The notes: generated from the sequence alone by a model not told the origin. Counted from the first letter of the stretch, positions 44,734-55,307 are shown. The stretch is 64,000 bases of DNA from Planococcus sp. CPCC 101016 (GCF_007859295.1 NZ_VOHB01000002.1:1179624-1243623); one strand, 5' to 3'. Made by a program: numbers and translations.

Positions 44734-45655
44734 AGTTGAAAACTTGAAAGTTCACTTTCCGGTGCGCGGAGGCGTCTTTCAAACAGTTAAAGATCACGTT
44801 CGGGCAGTAGACGGCGTTTCGTTCTCTATTGAACAAGGCCAAACATATGGACTTGTTGGAGAGTCGGGATCAGGAAAAACGACTACGGGCCGTGCAATTA
44901 TAGGGTTGAATGATATTACTTCAGGAAAAGTGATGTTTGAAGGCAAAGATTTGGCATCCGTCAGTAAAAAAGAGTATATAGATGTACGAAAAGATATCCA
45001 AATGATTTTTCAGGATCCATTTTCATCGTTGAATCCCAAAAAAAGAGTGGCCGATATAGTAGCAGAACCGCTTCGCAATTATGAAAATCTATCCGCCACG
45101 GAAGAGCGGAGACGTGTTCAGGAATTAATGGAACTCGTTGGGCTCAGTCCAGAAGCCATTTATAAATACCCGCATGAGTTTTCCGGGGGACAGAGGCAGC
45201 GGATCGGCATCGCCCGGGCTATTGCATTAAATCCTAAACTAATTATTGCGGATGAACCGGTATCTGCCCTGGACGTTTCCGTTCAGGCTCAGGTATTGAA
45301 TTTCATGCGTGAAATCCAAAAAGAACTGAACTTAACGTATTTATTCATCAGCCATGACCTAGGCATCATCCGGCACATGTGTGATCATATCGGCATCATG
45401 TATAAAGGACGATATGTTGAACATGGAACTGCTGAAGAAATTTTTACCAACCCGCAGCATATTTATACAAAACGTTTGATTGCAGCAATTCCAGACAGCA
45501 ATCCACGCAATCGGGAAATGCATTACGAAAACCGCAAATTGGTGAAAGCCGAATATGACAGGCTTGAAAACGACTTTTTTGATGACGAAGGTTTGCCTTT
45601 CTCGTTAAAATCAATTTCAGCTACCCATCAAGTAGCTTTGCCCGAGAGAGGTTGA
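44720..45655 (+). CDS. appF: AppF-like oligopeptide ABC transporter ATPase
   Basis: The second ATPase of the app transporter, 311 residues from ATG 44720 (GAGGAGG at 44704-44710). Motifs: GESGSGKTTTGR (Walker A), FQDPFSSLNPKK (Q-loop), [14 protein letters not shown] (signature), IIADEPVSALDVSVQ (Walker B). A longer frame from 44537 lies inside appD and is not used. Together with appD it should power uptake of peptides through AppB and AppC. Confidence 0.93.
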   Translation: MSLIEVENLKVHFPVRGGVFQTVKDHVRAVDGVSFSIEQGQTYGLVGESGSGKTTTGRAIIGLNDITSGKVMFEGKDLASVSKKEYIDVRKDIQMIFQDPFSSLNPKKRVADIVAEPLRNYENLSATEERRRVQELMELVGLSPEAIYKYPHEFSGGQRQRIGIARAIALNPKLIIADEPVSALDVSVQAQVLNFMREIQKELNLTYLFISHDLGIIRHMCDHIGIMYKGRYVEHGTAEEIFTNPQHIYTKRLIAAIPDSNPRNREMHYENRKLVKAEYDRLENDFFDDEGLPFSLKSISATHQVALPERG

Positions 45656-45660
45656 ATGGT

Positions 45661-46623
45661 ATGTGGAAATTAATTGTACGCAGAACACTTATAACAATCC
45701 CACAAATTTTACTCCTAAGCGTTTTAGTATTCATATTGGCTCAGGCCATGCCAGGCGATGCATTGACCGGCCTGATCGATCCGAATATCGATCCCGCTAC
45801 CATCGAAGCGATGCGCGAGCGGCTTGGATTGAATAATCCATGGTATGTGCAATATTTCGACTGGATCAAAGGTGTGATTCAAGGCGATTTCGGCCAGTCA
45901 TTCCGCTTTAAAATGCCAGTTTCTGAATTGATCGGTGATCGTATGATCAATACTCTATGGTTATCATTAGCAACTTTGATCCTGACATACTTAATCGCGA
46001 TTCCATTGGGAATCATCAGCGGGCGCTTCAATGATACGTGGTTGGACCGCGTCATCACTGGTTACACCTATATCGGTTTTGCGGCACCATTGTTCATTTT
46101 TGCATTGATCATGCTGTTTGTTTTTGGATTCCAGCTGAGCTGGTTCCCGACAAGCGGAAGTGTATCCCCAGGTACTGAGCCAGGAACCTTCGCCTATTTC
46201 ATAAGTAAAGTAAATCATTTATTATTGCCGGCGCTGTCTATGGCGTTGATCACGACGGTTTCCACTGTCCAGTATTTAAGAAGTGAGATCATTGATACTA
46301 AACAGAAGGATTTCATCGTAACAGCACGCGCTAAAGGCGCTTCTGAATCACGTGTATACAACCGCCACGTGCTGCGGAATTCGCTGCTTCCAATTGCAGC
46401 ATTTTTCGGCTACGAAATTACAGGATTGATCGGCGGCACTATTTTTATCGAAAACATTTTTGGGTATCCGGGAATGGGTGAATTATTCCTTTCCTCCATC
46501 AGCCTGCGTGATTACAGCGTAATGACGGCACTTGTTCTGTTGTTCGGACTGGCTGCGATTCTTGGAGCTTTGTTATCTGATATCATTCTGAGTTTGGTTG
46601 ATCCACGTATTCGGATTAAATAA
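45661..46623 (+). CDS. appB: AppB-like oligopeptide ABC permease
   Basis: A 320-residue inner-membrane permease of the OppB/DppB class with six membrane segments and the EAA loop (TARAKGASESRVYNRHVLRNSLLP, quoted in part: ARAKGASESRVYNRHVLRN). The ATG at 45661 has GAGAGAGG about nine bases upstream; the TTG at 45652 is too close to it. It lies five bases after appF. Confidence 0.93.
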   Translation: MWKLIVRRTLITIPQILLLSVLVFILAQAMPGDALTGLIDPNIDPATIEAMRERLGLNNPWYVQYFDWIKGVIQGDFGQSFRFKMPVSELIGDRMINTLWLSLATLILTYLIAIPLGIISGRFNDTWLDRVITGYTYIGFAAPLFIFALIMLFVFGFQLSWFPTSGSVSPGTEPGTFAYFISKVNHLLLPALSMALITTVSTVQYLRSEIIDTKQKDFIVTARAKGASESRVYNRHVLRNSLLPIAAFFGYEITGLIGGTIFIENIFGYPGMGELFLSSISLRDYSVMTALVLLFGLAAILGALLSDIILSLVDPRIRIK

Positions 46624-46648
46624 TAAATGACAATTTAGAGGTGTAAAT

Positions 46649-47560
46649 ATGAGAATTGATAAAGACAGTGGAGCACAGATTCCCGATATGGACATAGGAA
46701 AAAGCCCATCCGGATTCAGTATATTACTAAGAGAGTTGATACGGGACAAAATTGCATTCGGCTCACTGCTGTTCCTTTTCCTGATCGTTGCCGGTGTATT
46801 CGGAACTTCGATAATTCTTGATCAAAATGAAATTGTCAAAGTTGATCTTTTCGCTCTTTATGAGCAGCCATCTTCAATGTATTGGCTGGGCACTGATTAT
46901 GGCGGCCGGGATATTTTTGGGCAATTGATCATCGGTACACGCAATTCTTTGGCTATCGGTATTTTGGTTACCTTGTTGACTGGAATCATTGGCATATTAG
47001 TCGGATTGATTTCGGGGTATTACGGCGGTACGGTGGATAATATTTTCATGCGTTTTGTAGATTTCTTCATGGTCTTGCCAACATTAATGATTGTCATTGC
47101 ATTTGTTACAGCTGTTCCAGGATACAGCATTGTGTCCTTCTCGCTGATCATGACAGCCTTCCTATGGATGGGGATTGCACGGCTGATCCGTTCAAAAGCG
47201 TTGCAGGAAAAAGAATTGGATTATGTCAAGGCTTCCAAGACCTTGGGAACATCCGATTTTAAAATCATGTTTTTTCAAGTACTGCCAAATCTAAGTTCGA
47301 TCATCATCGTTACGATGACGTTAAATTTGGCGGCCAACATTGGAATTGAATCCGGCTTATCCTTTCTGGGATTCGGTTTTCCGGAATCGACTCCAAGTTT
47401 AGGGACCTTGATCAGTTATGCAAGAAATCCTCAAACCTTGGAATTGAGATGGTGGATCTGGTTACCTGCGTCAATTCTGATTTTAGTGTTGATGCTTAGT
47501 ATAAATAATGTCGGGCAAGCTTTAAAACGCGCTACTGATGCCCGGCAGCGTAGAGGGTAA
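46649..47560 (+). CDS. appC: AppC-like oligopeptide ABC permease
   Basis: A 303-residue permease of the OppC/DppC class, partner of AppB. It has an N-terminal cytoplasmic tail, six membrane segments, the extracellular LGTDYGGRDIFGQLIIGTR (quoted in part) typical of the class (LGTDxxGRD), and the EAA loop VKASKTLGTSDFKIMFFQVLPN (key KASKTLGTSDF). Ribosome site AGAGGTG precedes the ATG. Confidence 0.94.
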   Translation: MRIDKDSGAQIPDMDIGKSPSGFSILLRELIRDKIAFGSLLFLFLIVAGVFGTSIILDQNEIVKVDLFALYEQPSSMYWLGTDYGGRDIFGQLIIGTRNSLAIGILVTLLTGIIGILVGLISGYYGGTVDNIFMRFVDFFMVLPTLMIVIAFVTAVPGYSIVSFSLIMTAFLWMGIARLIRSKALQEKELDYVKASKTLGTSDFKIMFFQVLPNLSSIIIVTMTLNLAANIGIESGLSFLGFGFPESTPSLGTLISYARNPQTLELRWWIWLPASILILVLMLSINNVGQALKRATDARQRRG

Positions 47561-47676
47561 CAAAAAAGCAGGGCAAAAGGGGGAACAGAGTTCGACGGCA
47601 GACGGAAAGAACTTTATTCACGTACAGCAGCAGCCTGAAAGAGCTTTATACAAGAGAAAAGAGGAGGAAACAGAGA

Positions 47677-49500
47677 ATGGCGAAAAACAAATGGTCCAGA
47701 TATTTAGCCTTGCCGATGTTGTCTTTTGTTATGGTTTTGTCAGCTTGTACCGGCGATGACACAGCTACAGAAGAGGGCGGCGGAGAAACTGCAACTGACG
47801 GCGGGCAGGAATTAGAAAATGGCGGCATGTATTCAATCGAAGATTTCAGTAATGTAAAAACAAATGAAGGGGAAGCCATTGATGGCGGAACTATAACATT
47901 TGGTTTAGTATCAGATACAGTATTTGAAGGAACCTTAAACTGGAATTTCTACTCGGGTGCACCGGATGCAGAAATATTGAATTGGTTTGATGAAGGCTTG
48001 TTAACTTGGGATGAAAACTATGTTTACACCAATGACGGAGCGGCGACATACGAAGTTTCTGAAGACGGCCGTACATTTACTTTCACAATTGGCGACAATG
48101 TCAATTGGCATGACGGCGAACCAGTTACTGCAGAAGACTGGCTGTTTGCGCACGAAGTAATCGGCAACCCTGATTATGACGGCCCACGTTACAACTCTGA
48201 CTTTACCAATATTGAAGGAATGGAAGAGTACAATAGTGGAGCAGCTGATACGATTTCCGGTATTGAAGTTATCGATGATAAAACCTTGTCGATTACGTAT
48301 ATCGAGTCTACACCTTCTCTATTGACAGGAAGCATCTGGTCTTACCCACTGGCTAAGCACATTTTTGGTGATATGGCAGTTGCTGATATTTCATCTTCAC
48401 CTGAAGTGCGTCAAAATCCAATCGGTTTTGGACCATTCAAAGTGGATAGCATCATACCTGGAGAGTCTGTGACTCTTTCTAAAAACGAAGATTACTGGCG
48501 CGGCGAACCTAAGCTTGATGGCGTAACCATCAAAGTTATCGGTACTGCAACAGTGGTTCAGGAACTTGAAACTGGCGGTGTTGATTTGGTCAGCGATTTC
48601 CCAGTCGACCAATTCCCGGATAATGCAGAAATGTCAAACGTTGAATATTTAGGAACCATTGATCGTGCCTACACGTATATTGGCTTTAAGCTAGGAACAT
48701 GGGATGCAGAAAACAATCGAGTAGATTACAACCCGGAAGCTAAAATGGGCGATGTAGAACTTCGTCAGGCAATGTGGCATGCAGTGGACAATACAGCTGT
48801 CGGCGAACGCTTCTATAATGGCTTGCGTTGGAATGCAACTACATTGATTCCGCCATCCCATCCCGAGTTCCATGATGACAGCAATGAAGGCAGAGCGTAT
48901 GATCCAGAAGCAGCGAAGCAACTGTTAGATGATGCGGGCTACGCAGATACTGATGGAGATGGCTTGCGTGAAGATCCAGAAGGCAATCCGCTTGAAATTA
49001 ACTTTATCTCAATGACTGGCGGCGACATCGCAGAACCGCTGGCGCAGTATTACGTTCAGTCTTGGGAAGCAGTTGGTTTGAAAGTGAATTTGGAAATGGT
49101 TGAATTCAATTCGTTCTACGACCGTGTTGGTAACGGTGGAGAAGATGATCCGAATGTAGATGTGTATCAGGCAGCATGGGGCGTCGGTATTGACGTAGAT
49201 CCTTCAGGACTTTACAGCGCTGACACATTATACAACTTCGCACGTTGGGAAAATGAAGAAAATGAGCGTCTACTTGAAGAAGGGCGTTCTGAAAAAGCAT
49301 TTGACCTTGCGTACCGCCAGGAAGTTTACAACGAATGGCAGCAATTGATGGTCGATGAAGTGCCGGTATTCCCGACTCTTTACCGTGCTTTACTCAGCCC
49401 AGTCAATGATCGTGTACTAAACTATGCAATCGGTGATGGCACTGGTGTTTACCTATCAGACCTTGCAGTTAATGCTGAATCACCAGTTACTGCAGAATAA
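47677..49500 (+). CDS. appA: AppA-like oligopeptide-binding lipoprotein
   Basis: The 607-residue extracellular substrate-binding protein of the app transporter. The lipobox is VLSAC (Cys24) after a short signal. The SBP family 5 signature region appears as YEVSEDGRTFTFTIGDNVNWHDGEPVTAEDW (key DGEPVTAEDW). It differs clearly from the two OppA-like proteins downstream and is longer. Here it is the last gene of the operon (order D-F-B-C-A), unlike B. subtilis where appA precedes appB. A 116-base gap after appC holds a long purine-rich leader with ribosome site GAGGAGG. Confidence 0.9.
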   Translation: MAKNKWSRYLALPMLSFVMVLSACTGDDTATEEGGGETATDGGQELENGGMYSIEDFSNVKTNEGEAIDGGTITFGLVSDTVFEGTLNWNFYSGAPDAEILNWFDEGLLTWDENYVYTNDGAATYEVSEDGRTFTFTIGDNVNWHDGEPVTAEDWLFAHEVIGNPDYDGPRYNSDFTNIEGMEEYNSGAADTISGIEVIDDKTLSITYIESTPSLLTGSIWSYPLAKHIFGDMAVADISSSPEVRQNPIGFGPFKVDSIIPGESVTLSKNEDYWRGEPKLDGVTIKVIGTATVVQELETGGVDLVSDFPVDQFPDNAEMSNVEYLGTIDRAYTYIGFKLGTWDAENNRVDYNPEAKMGDVELRQAMWHAVDNTAVGERFYNGLRWNATTLIPPSHPEFHDDSNEGRAYDPEAAKQLLDDAGYADTDGDGLREDPEGNPLEINFISMTGGDIAEPLAQYYVQSWEAVGLKVNLEMVEFNSFYDRVGNGGEDDPNVDVYQAAWGVGIDVDPSGLYSADTLYNFARWENEENERLLEEGRSEKAFDLAYRQEVYNEWQQLMVDEVPVFPTLYRALLSPVNDRVLNYAIGDGTGVYLSDLAVNAESPVTAE

Positions 49501-49510
49501 GCATTAAAAA

Positions 49511-49544
49511 GAAAAGGAGCTGCGAATTTGCAGCTCCTTTTTCG
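49511..49544 (+). terminator. Intrinsic terminator of the app operon
   Basis: AAAAGGAGCTGC (49512-49523), loop gaattt, GCAGCTCCTTTT (49530-49541) with a T run. Confidence 0.93.
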
Positions 49545-49793
49545 TTTGCGCAAAATGTTGTGGTTTTGGAAATTAGAATAAAAAGTTAAGAAATCGTAAG
49601 CGGAAAGAATTTATACTATGTCGAAAAATTTGGTGATTCTTCTAAAAAAGATAATTTAAAATTCGTCTAATTAAAATGTGTTAAATAATCAAAAAAGTGA
49701 TAGTAAAAATTGTAAATAAGCGTATAATAAAATCATACATATTGACTAGATATATTAACCATACATATTACTACATTAAAAGGAGGAGAAGTA
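49545..49793 (+). promoter_or_regulatory. AT-rich leader of the orphan oppA-like gene
   Basis: No gene. A TATAAT occurs at 49723-49728 without a good -35, and TTGACT (49742-49747) with CATATT 16 bases on (49764-49769) is an alternative promoter. Ribosome site AGGAGGAG (49781-49788) precedes the GTG start. Confidence 0.35.
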
Positions 49794-51509
49794 GTGAAAG
49801 TTATCCGTTTATGGGGATTTTGGATTCTGCTGGCAGGATTAGTTGTAATTCTTTCTAGTTGTACTGGCGAAAGTGCATCTGAACAAGGCTCAACAGAAAA
49901 CAGTGGAGAACCCGCAGATATGAAAGGTGGAGGAGAAAGTTCAGAAGCAGATTCAGTACAAGAATTGAATTTAATAGAAGCATCGGAATTGCCTACTATG
50001 GACTCTGCTTTAGCGGAAGATGTCACTTCATTTATCGTTTTGGATAATGTGAATGAAGGTTTGTTCCGCCTCAATAAAGAAAGTATAGCTGAGCCCGCAC
50101 TCGCAGAAAGTGAACCGGAAATAAGTGAAGATGGTTTGACTTACACATTTAAGCTGCGAGAATCTAAATGGTCAGATGGCAGTCCACTAACAGCTGAGGA
50201 TTTCGTTTATTCCTGGCAACGGGCAGTAGAACCGGCAACAGGATCGCCTTATGGTCCGTATATGATGTCTGGGACTATTTTGAACGCTGACCAAATTGCT
50301 GCAGGAGAGATGGACAATTCGGAGCTTGGCATTAAAGCAATTGATGAAATGACCTTAGAAGTGACTTTAGAACGCCCGATTCCATATTTTATGTCGTTAA
50401 TGGCTTTTCCAACATTTTTCCCTCAGAAAGAAGAATACGTCAATGGAAAAGGAGAAGATTTTGCCTCTAATTCTGAAAATGTACTTTATAACGGTCCTTT
50501 TGTTTTAAACAATTGGGACGGAACAGGTATGACGTGGACGCTGGAAAAGAACCTTGAATACTGGGATGAAGAAAACGTCACACTTGAGACGATCAATGTT
50601 GATGTAGTAAAAGAAACAACTACAGCAGTCAATTTATATAATTCGGGCGAGAAGGACATGGCTTTATTAGCAGGAGAAATGGCTATTCAAAATGCTGATA
50701 ACCCTGAAGTTGTGAAATATTTAAGTCCCTATATTTTCTATTTAAAATTCAATCAGGAGCGAAATGGAGAGGCAACCGTTTTCGCCAATGAGAATATCCG
50801 TAAAGCAATAGCTATGGCATACAACAAACAGGATTTAGTTGATATTGTCCTAGCTGACGGTTCACTTCCGGCAAACTACCTTGTGCCGAAAGAATTTTCA
50901 TACAATGATAACAAAGAGGATTTCCGAGAAATTAATGGAGACATGCTTGAACATGACGTGGAAGAAGCAAAAAAATTATGGGAAATTGGAAAAGAAGAGG
51001 AAGGATTTACTGATATTACATTGGAGTTATTGGGTGATGATCAGGAAATCGCGAAGAATATGGATGCGTATATGAAAGCGCAGTTAGAACAGAACCTAGA
51101 AGGTTTGACTGTGAACTTAAAAGCGGTTCCTTTCTCGGTTCGCCTTGAGCTTGATGAAGCACAGGACTATGATTTTGAAGTGTTTGGCTGGGCCCCTGAT
51201 TATCAAGATCCGATGACGTTCATCGACCTCTATGTTTCAGGTTCGCCGCAAAATTTAATGTCATACTCAAATGAGGAGTTTGATAGCTTGATTGAAAAAG
51301 CGAATGGAGAGTTGGCCAGTGACTTACCGGCTCGCTGGGAAGCAATGGCAGAAGCGGAAAGAATTCTGATCGAAGAAGATGCGGCAATAGCTCCAATTTT
51401 TCAACAGGGAACAATGATGCTGCAAAAACCTTACGTAAAAGATGTGATTAAACATCCATTCGGTGGTGATTACAGTTACAAATGGGCGTATATTTCCGGA
51501 AAAGAATAG
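49794..51509 (+). CDS. Orphan OppA-like peptide-binding lipoprotein
   Basis: A 571-residue substrate-binding protein with GTG start and lipobox ILSSC (Cys23). It is a close paralogue of the oppA product at 53419-55122: both share long identical stretches such as GLTYTFKLR, FVYSWQR, TAVNLYNSGEKD and the C-terminal FGGDYSYKWAYISGKE. It has its own leader and terminator and no permease genes, so it probably shares the OppBCDF membrane complex and widens the peptide range. It likely arose by duplication of oppA; trpS and the DUF3899 gene now separate the copies. Confidence 0.9.
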   Translation: MKVIRLWGFWILLAGLVVILSSCTGESASEQGSTENSGEPADMKGGGESSEADSVQELNLIEASELPTMDSALAEDVTSFIVLDNVNEGLFRLNKESIAEPALAESEPEISEDGLTYTFKLRESKWSDGSPLTAEDFVYSWQRAVEPATGSPYGPYMMSGTILNADQIAAGEMDNSELGIKAIDEMTLEVTLERPIPYFMSLMAFPTFFPQKEEYVNGKGEDFASNSENVLYNGPFVLNNWDGTGMTWTLEKNLEYWDEENVTLETINVDVVKETTTAVNLYNSGEKDMALLAGEMAIQNADNPEVVKYLSPYIFYLKFNQERNGEATVFANENIRKAIAMAYNKQDLVDIVLADGSLPANYLVPKEFSYNDNKEDFREINGDMLEHDVEEAKKLWEIGKEEEGFTDITLELLGDDQEIAKNMDAYMKAQLEQNLEGLTVNLKAVPFSVRLELDEAQDYDFEVFGWAPDYQDPMTFIDLYVSGSPQNLMSYSNEEFDSLIEKANGELASDLPARWEAMAEAERILIEEDAAIAPIFQQGTMMLQKPYVKDVIKHPFGGDYSYKWAYISGKE

Positions 51510-51511
51510 CT

Positions 51512-51543
51512 AAAAGGGCTGCAATCACTGCAGCCCTTTTTGT

Positions 51544-51545
<2 letters not shown>
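51512..51545. terminator. Terminator between the orphan oppA gene and trpS
   Basis: AAAAGGGCTGCA (51512-51523), loop atcac, TGCAGCCCTTTTT (51529-51541). Inverted A/T flanks allow use from both sides. It touches the end of the leftward trpS gene. Confidence 0.92.
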
Positions 51546-52545
<1,000 letters not shown>

Positions 52546-52558
52546 TCAAATTAAAAAA

Positions 52559-52800
52559 CACAGCACACATCCCCCAAAAAAGGGACGAATGATGTGTTTT
52601 TCCGCGGTACCACCCTAGTTGCCGTCACCGGCCACTCTTCTTCATAACGTGAAGAACACGGAATCAGCTACTAACCATTCACTGATTCAGCTCAAAAGTC
52701 CATTCAATGCAGATCTTCATCTGTTTCCACCAACCACAGACTCTCTCTATAGAAGGAACTGCATTTACTACTCTTTATCATCGCTCATTTTATATCCTAT
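52559..52800 (-). promoter_or_regulatory. Tryptophan-specific T-box riboswitch leader of trpS
   Basis: Read on the minus strand. The T-box AGGGTGGTACCGCGG lies at 52602-52616 (complement). The specifier codon TGG (Trp) lies at 52700-52702 in the context GAA-TGG-AC. The competing terminator pairs ACACATC and TCCC with GGGGGATGTGT (52565-52597) and is followed by a T run. Stem I and the AG-rich start (GATGATAAAGAGTAGTAAAT) lie toward 52790. Uncharged tRNA-Trp would stabilise the antiterminator and let trpS be read. Confidence 0.95.
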
Positions 52801-52801
52801 T

Positions 52802-52831
52802 ATTATAATACATAACCAATTTGGGAAGCAA
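52802..52831 (-). promoter_or_regulatory. SigA promoter of trpS
   Basis: On the minus strand TTGCTT (52826-52831) and TATAAT (52802-52807) with an 18-base spacer, right before the T-box leader. It lies partly over the terminal sequence of the DUF3899 gene (which starts at 52834). Confidence 0.8.
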
Positions 52832-52833
52832 TA

Positions 52834-53175
52834 TTAGAGGTTATAAATCACTAGGCAAATACCCATAATCAGCAAGGTGATAGTTCCAGTAACAAGCAAT
52901 AAGGAACTGGAAAAGCCTAAAGCCTCTGAAGGAGGTCGCATTTCGTCTCCTTCCAATGTCGATTTCAGTTTGAATGCCTTCCTCATGCTAATTGTAAATA
53001 TATCAAATACTCCAGTACGGACGACAAAAACCCATAAACCAAAAAATAACAGAATGCCTCCATAAACAAATGAGTTGTTAATATATGACAACAAAGAAAA
53101 ATCATCTGCACGCAAAAATATAGTAATAAAAATCATTAACTGAATAATCCCTAAAGAAATGACAATCCTTTTCAA
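52834..53175 (-). CDS. DUF3899-type small membrane protein
   Basis: A 113-residue protein with three membrane helices (about 4-22, 33-53 and 88-108) and a short basic-acidic loop, of the DUF3899 kind; no function is known. The best start is TTG at 53175, six bases after GAGGTG; the frame extends to 53199 but would place the ribosome site inside it. The gene ends next to the trpS promoter and may be read through into trpS. Confidence 0.68.
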   Translation of the reverse strand: MKRIVISLGIIQLMIFITIFLRADDFSLLSYINNSFVYGGILLFFGLWVFVVRTGVFDIFTISMRKAFKLKSTLEGDEMRPPSEALGFSSSLLLVTGTITLLIMGICLVIYNL

Positions 53176-53252
53176 ACTTTGCACCTCGATTCTTATCAAT
53201 TGTAGAAGAAAGTTAGAAAAAAATCAAAAAAATCTTCATTTATCTTAGACGC

Positions 53253-53402
53253 CGAGAACGCTTACAAATCCAATATTCATGCGGTATCCTGTAATATGAA
53301 TGTAACGGAATTGTTACAAGAGTGTAAAAATTTCCAAAAAAAGTTCTGTACAAGAAATAATTATTATGTATAATTAGCAGTGTACCAATTTTTCAGAAAA
53401 TT
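53253..53402 (+). promoter_or_regulatory. opp promoter region with CodY site and cre-like site
   Basis: TATAAT at 53369-53374 (a TG directly precedes it; the -35 is weak). ATTTTTCAGAAAATT (53388-53402) matches the CodY consensus AATTTTCWGAAAATT at 14 of 15 positions and would overlap the start of the transcript. CGAGAACGCTTACA (53253-53266) differs at one position from the catabolite-response element TGWNANCGNTNWCA. The CodY site is the stronger case. Confidence 0.7.
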
Positions 53403-53418
53403 CGAGGGGGTCAATTTA

Positions 53419-55122
53419 GTGAAGAACAGCAAGATTTTTTGGCTACTTAGCCTAGTTTTAGTTCTAAGTGCATTTCTAGCAGCATGTGGTGGCGGCAACG
53501 AAAGTGACACTAGTACTGAAACTCCAGATGACACAGGAAGCACAGAACCAGCTGGGGAATTAGACTCAGAACAAGTACTGAACATAATGGAAAGCGCTGA
53601 AATTCCTACCATGGATATTTCTTTAGCTGAGGATGCAGTCGCATTCAATATTTTCAACAATGTTAACGAAGGCCTATTCCGCTTGAACGAAGAAAACATT
53701 GCTGAACCAGCACTTGCTGATGGAGAGCCTGAAGTCAGCGAAGACGGCTTGACTTACACTTTCAAGTTACGTGATTCTAACTGGTCTGATGGTACACCAG
53801 TTACTGCTAATGATTTTGTTTACTCTTGGCAACGTTCAATTGATCCTGCTACTGGTTCTCCTTACGGAGCTTACATGATGGCTGGCTCAATTGTAAATGC
53901 AACTGAAATTGCTGCAGGCGATATGGAACCAACTGAACTTGGCGTTACTGCTGTAGACGATAGCACTCTTGAAGTAAAACTTGAGCGTCCAGTACCTTAC
54001 TTTATGTCGTTAATGTCTTTCCCAACTTTCTACCCACAGAACGAAGCTTTCATTTCTGAAAAAGGCGATGCTTATGCTTCTAACTCTGAAAACTTGATTT
54101 TCAACGGACCATTTACTCTTACTGATTGGGACGGCACTGGCTTGACTTGGAAAATGCAAAAAAATCCTGAGTATTGGGATGCTGAAACTGTAAAACTTGA
54201 AACAATAAACGTAGATGTTGTAAAAGAGCCTGCTACTGCAGTCAACCTATACAACTCTGGTGAAAAAGATCGCGCTGGTTTAAGCGGTGAATTTGCAATG
54301 CAATATGCAAATGACGAAAACCTGGTTACTGAATTGGAACCTACTGTTTTCTACTTCAAATTTAACCAAGAGCGCAACGGTGAAGAAAATGCACTTAAAA
54401 ACGTTAACATCCGTAAAGCAATCGCAAAAGGATTTAACAAACAAGATCTAGTTGATGTAGTATTAGCAAACGGTTCTTTACCAGCTAACTATTTAGTACC
54501 GACTGATTTTGCTTTCGATGAAAGCAACACTGATTTCCGTGACGTTAATGGAGATTTGATCGAGTTTAACGCTGAAGAAGCTGCAGAACTTTTCGCAACT
54601 GGTATGGAAGAATTGGGAGTAGAAGAAGTTACTCTTGAAATCCTAGGTGGAGACACTGAAACTGCTAAAAATATGGATGCTTATTTGAAAGAACAACTTG
54701 AAACAAATCTTGAAGGTTTGACAATCAACCTTAAAGCAGTACCTTTCGCAGTTCGTTTAGAACTTGACGAAGCTCAGGACTATGACATCCAAACTGCTGG
54801 ATGGGGACCAGATTATCAGGATCCTATGACATTCATTGATTTGTTTGTAACTGGATCTGCTCAGAACAAAATGTCTTACTCTAACCCAGAGTATGATGCA
54901 TTAGTTGAATCAGCTAAAGGCGAATTGGCAACAGATCCTGCTGCACGTTGGGAAGCAATGGCACAGGCTGAAAAAATCCTTCTGGAAGATGACGCAGCAA
55001 TCGCGCCAATCTATCAGCGCGGTTTGATGTCTCTTCAACAGCCTTACGTAAACAACATTATCAAACACCCATTTGGTGGAGATTACAGCTACAAGTGGGC
55101 ATACATTTCGGGTAAAGAATAA
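53419..55122 (+). CDS. oppA: OppA, oligopeptide-binding lipoprotein
   Basis: The 567-residue substrate-binding protein of the opp importer, which supplies peptides as nutrients and, in Bacillus, imports signalling peptides that act on competence and sporulation. GTG start at 53419 with GAGGGGG upstream; lipobox FLAAC (Cys23) followed by GGG. The SBP family 5 motif reads SDGTPVTANDFVYSW. Codon use is strongly biased to GCT, ACT, TCT, GAA and AAA, unlike most neighbours, which suggests very high expression. A strong hairpin follows before oppB. Confidence 0.93.
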   Translation: MKNSKIFWLLSLVLVLSAFLAACGGGNESDTSTETPDDTGSTEPAGELDSEQVLNIMESAEIPTMDISLAEDAVAFNIFNNVNEGLFRLNEENIAEPALADGEPEVSEDGLTYTFKLRDSNWSDGTPVTANDFVYSWQRSIDPATGSPYGAYMMAGSIVNATEIAAGDMEPTELGVTAVDDSTLEVKLERPVPYFMSLMSFPTFYPQNEAFISEKGDAYASNSENLIFNGPFTLTDWDGTGLTWKMQKNPEYWDAETVKLETINVDVVKEPATAVNLYNSGEKDRAGLSGEFAMQYANDENLVTELEPTVFYFKFNQERNGEENALKNVNIRKAIAKGFNKQDLVDVVLANGSLPANYLVPTDFAFDESNTDFRDVNGDLIEFNAEEAAELFATGMEELGVEEVTLEILGGDTETAKNMDAYLKEQLETNLEGLTINLKAVPFAVRLELDEAQDYDIQTAGWGPDYQDPMTFIDLFVTGSAQNKMSYSNPEYDALVESAKGELATDPAARWEAMAQAEKILLEDDAAIAPIYQRGLMSLQQPYVNNIIKHPFGGDYSYKWAYISGKE

Positions 55123-55151
55123 GTTAATCCCGCTACTGTGAAAACAAAATA

Positions 55152-55198
55152 GAAAGAGAGTATATCGGATTTTCAGATCGATATACTCTCTTTTCTAA
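55152..55198 (+). terminator. Terminator or attenuator between oppA and oppB
   Basis: GAAAGAGAGTATATCG (55152-55167) pairs with CGATATACTCTCTTTTC (55179-55195). It is a long perfect stem with a short T tract inside what should be one operon, so it may limit read-through and leave oppA mRNA in excess. Confidence 0.8.
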
Positions 55199-55307
55199 TG
55201 TAAAGGAATTAACCGAAAATTGACCATTTTCTGCTAACTATTGAATATTACAGGTTCGTGTTCGAATGAATCGTACTTGTCAAATAGAATTATTTTGGAG
55301 GTGCACT

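Noticed and set aside
47538-47759. Small frame between appC and appA
   Set aside because: It lies in the purine-rich leader, overlaps the appA start in another frame and shows no recognisable features.
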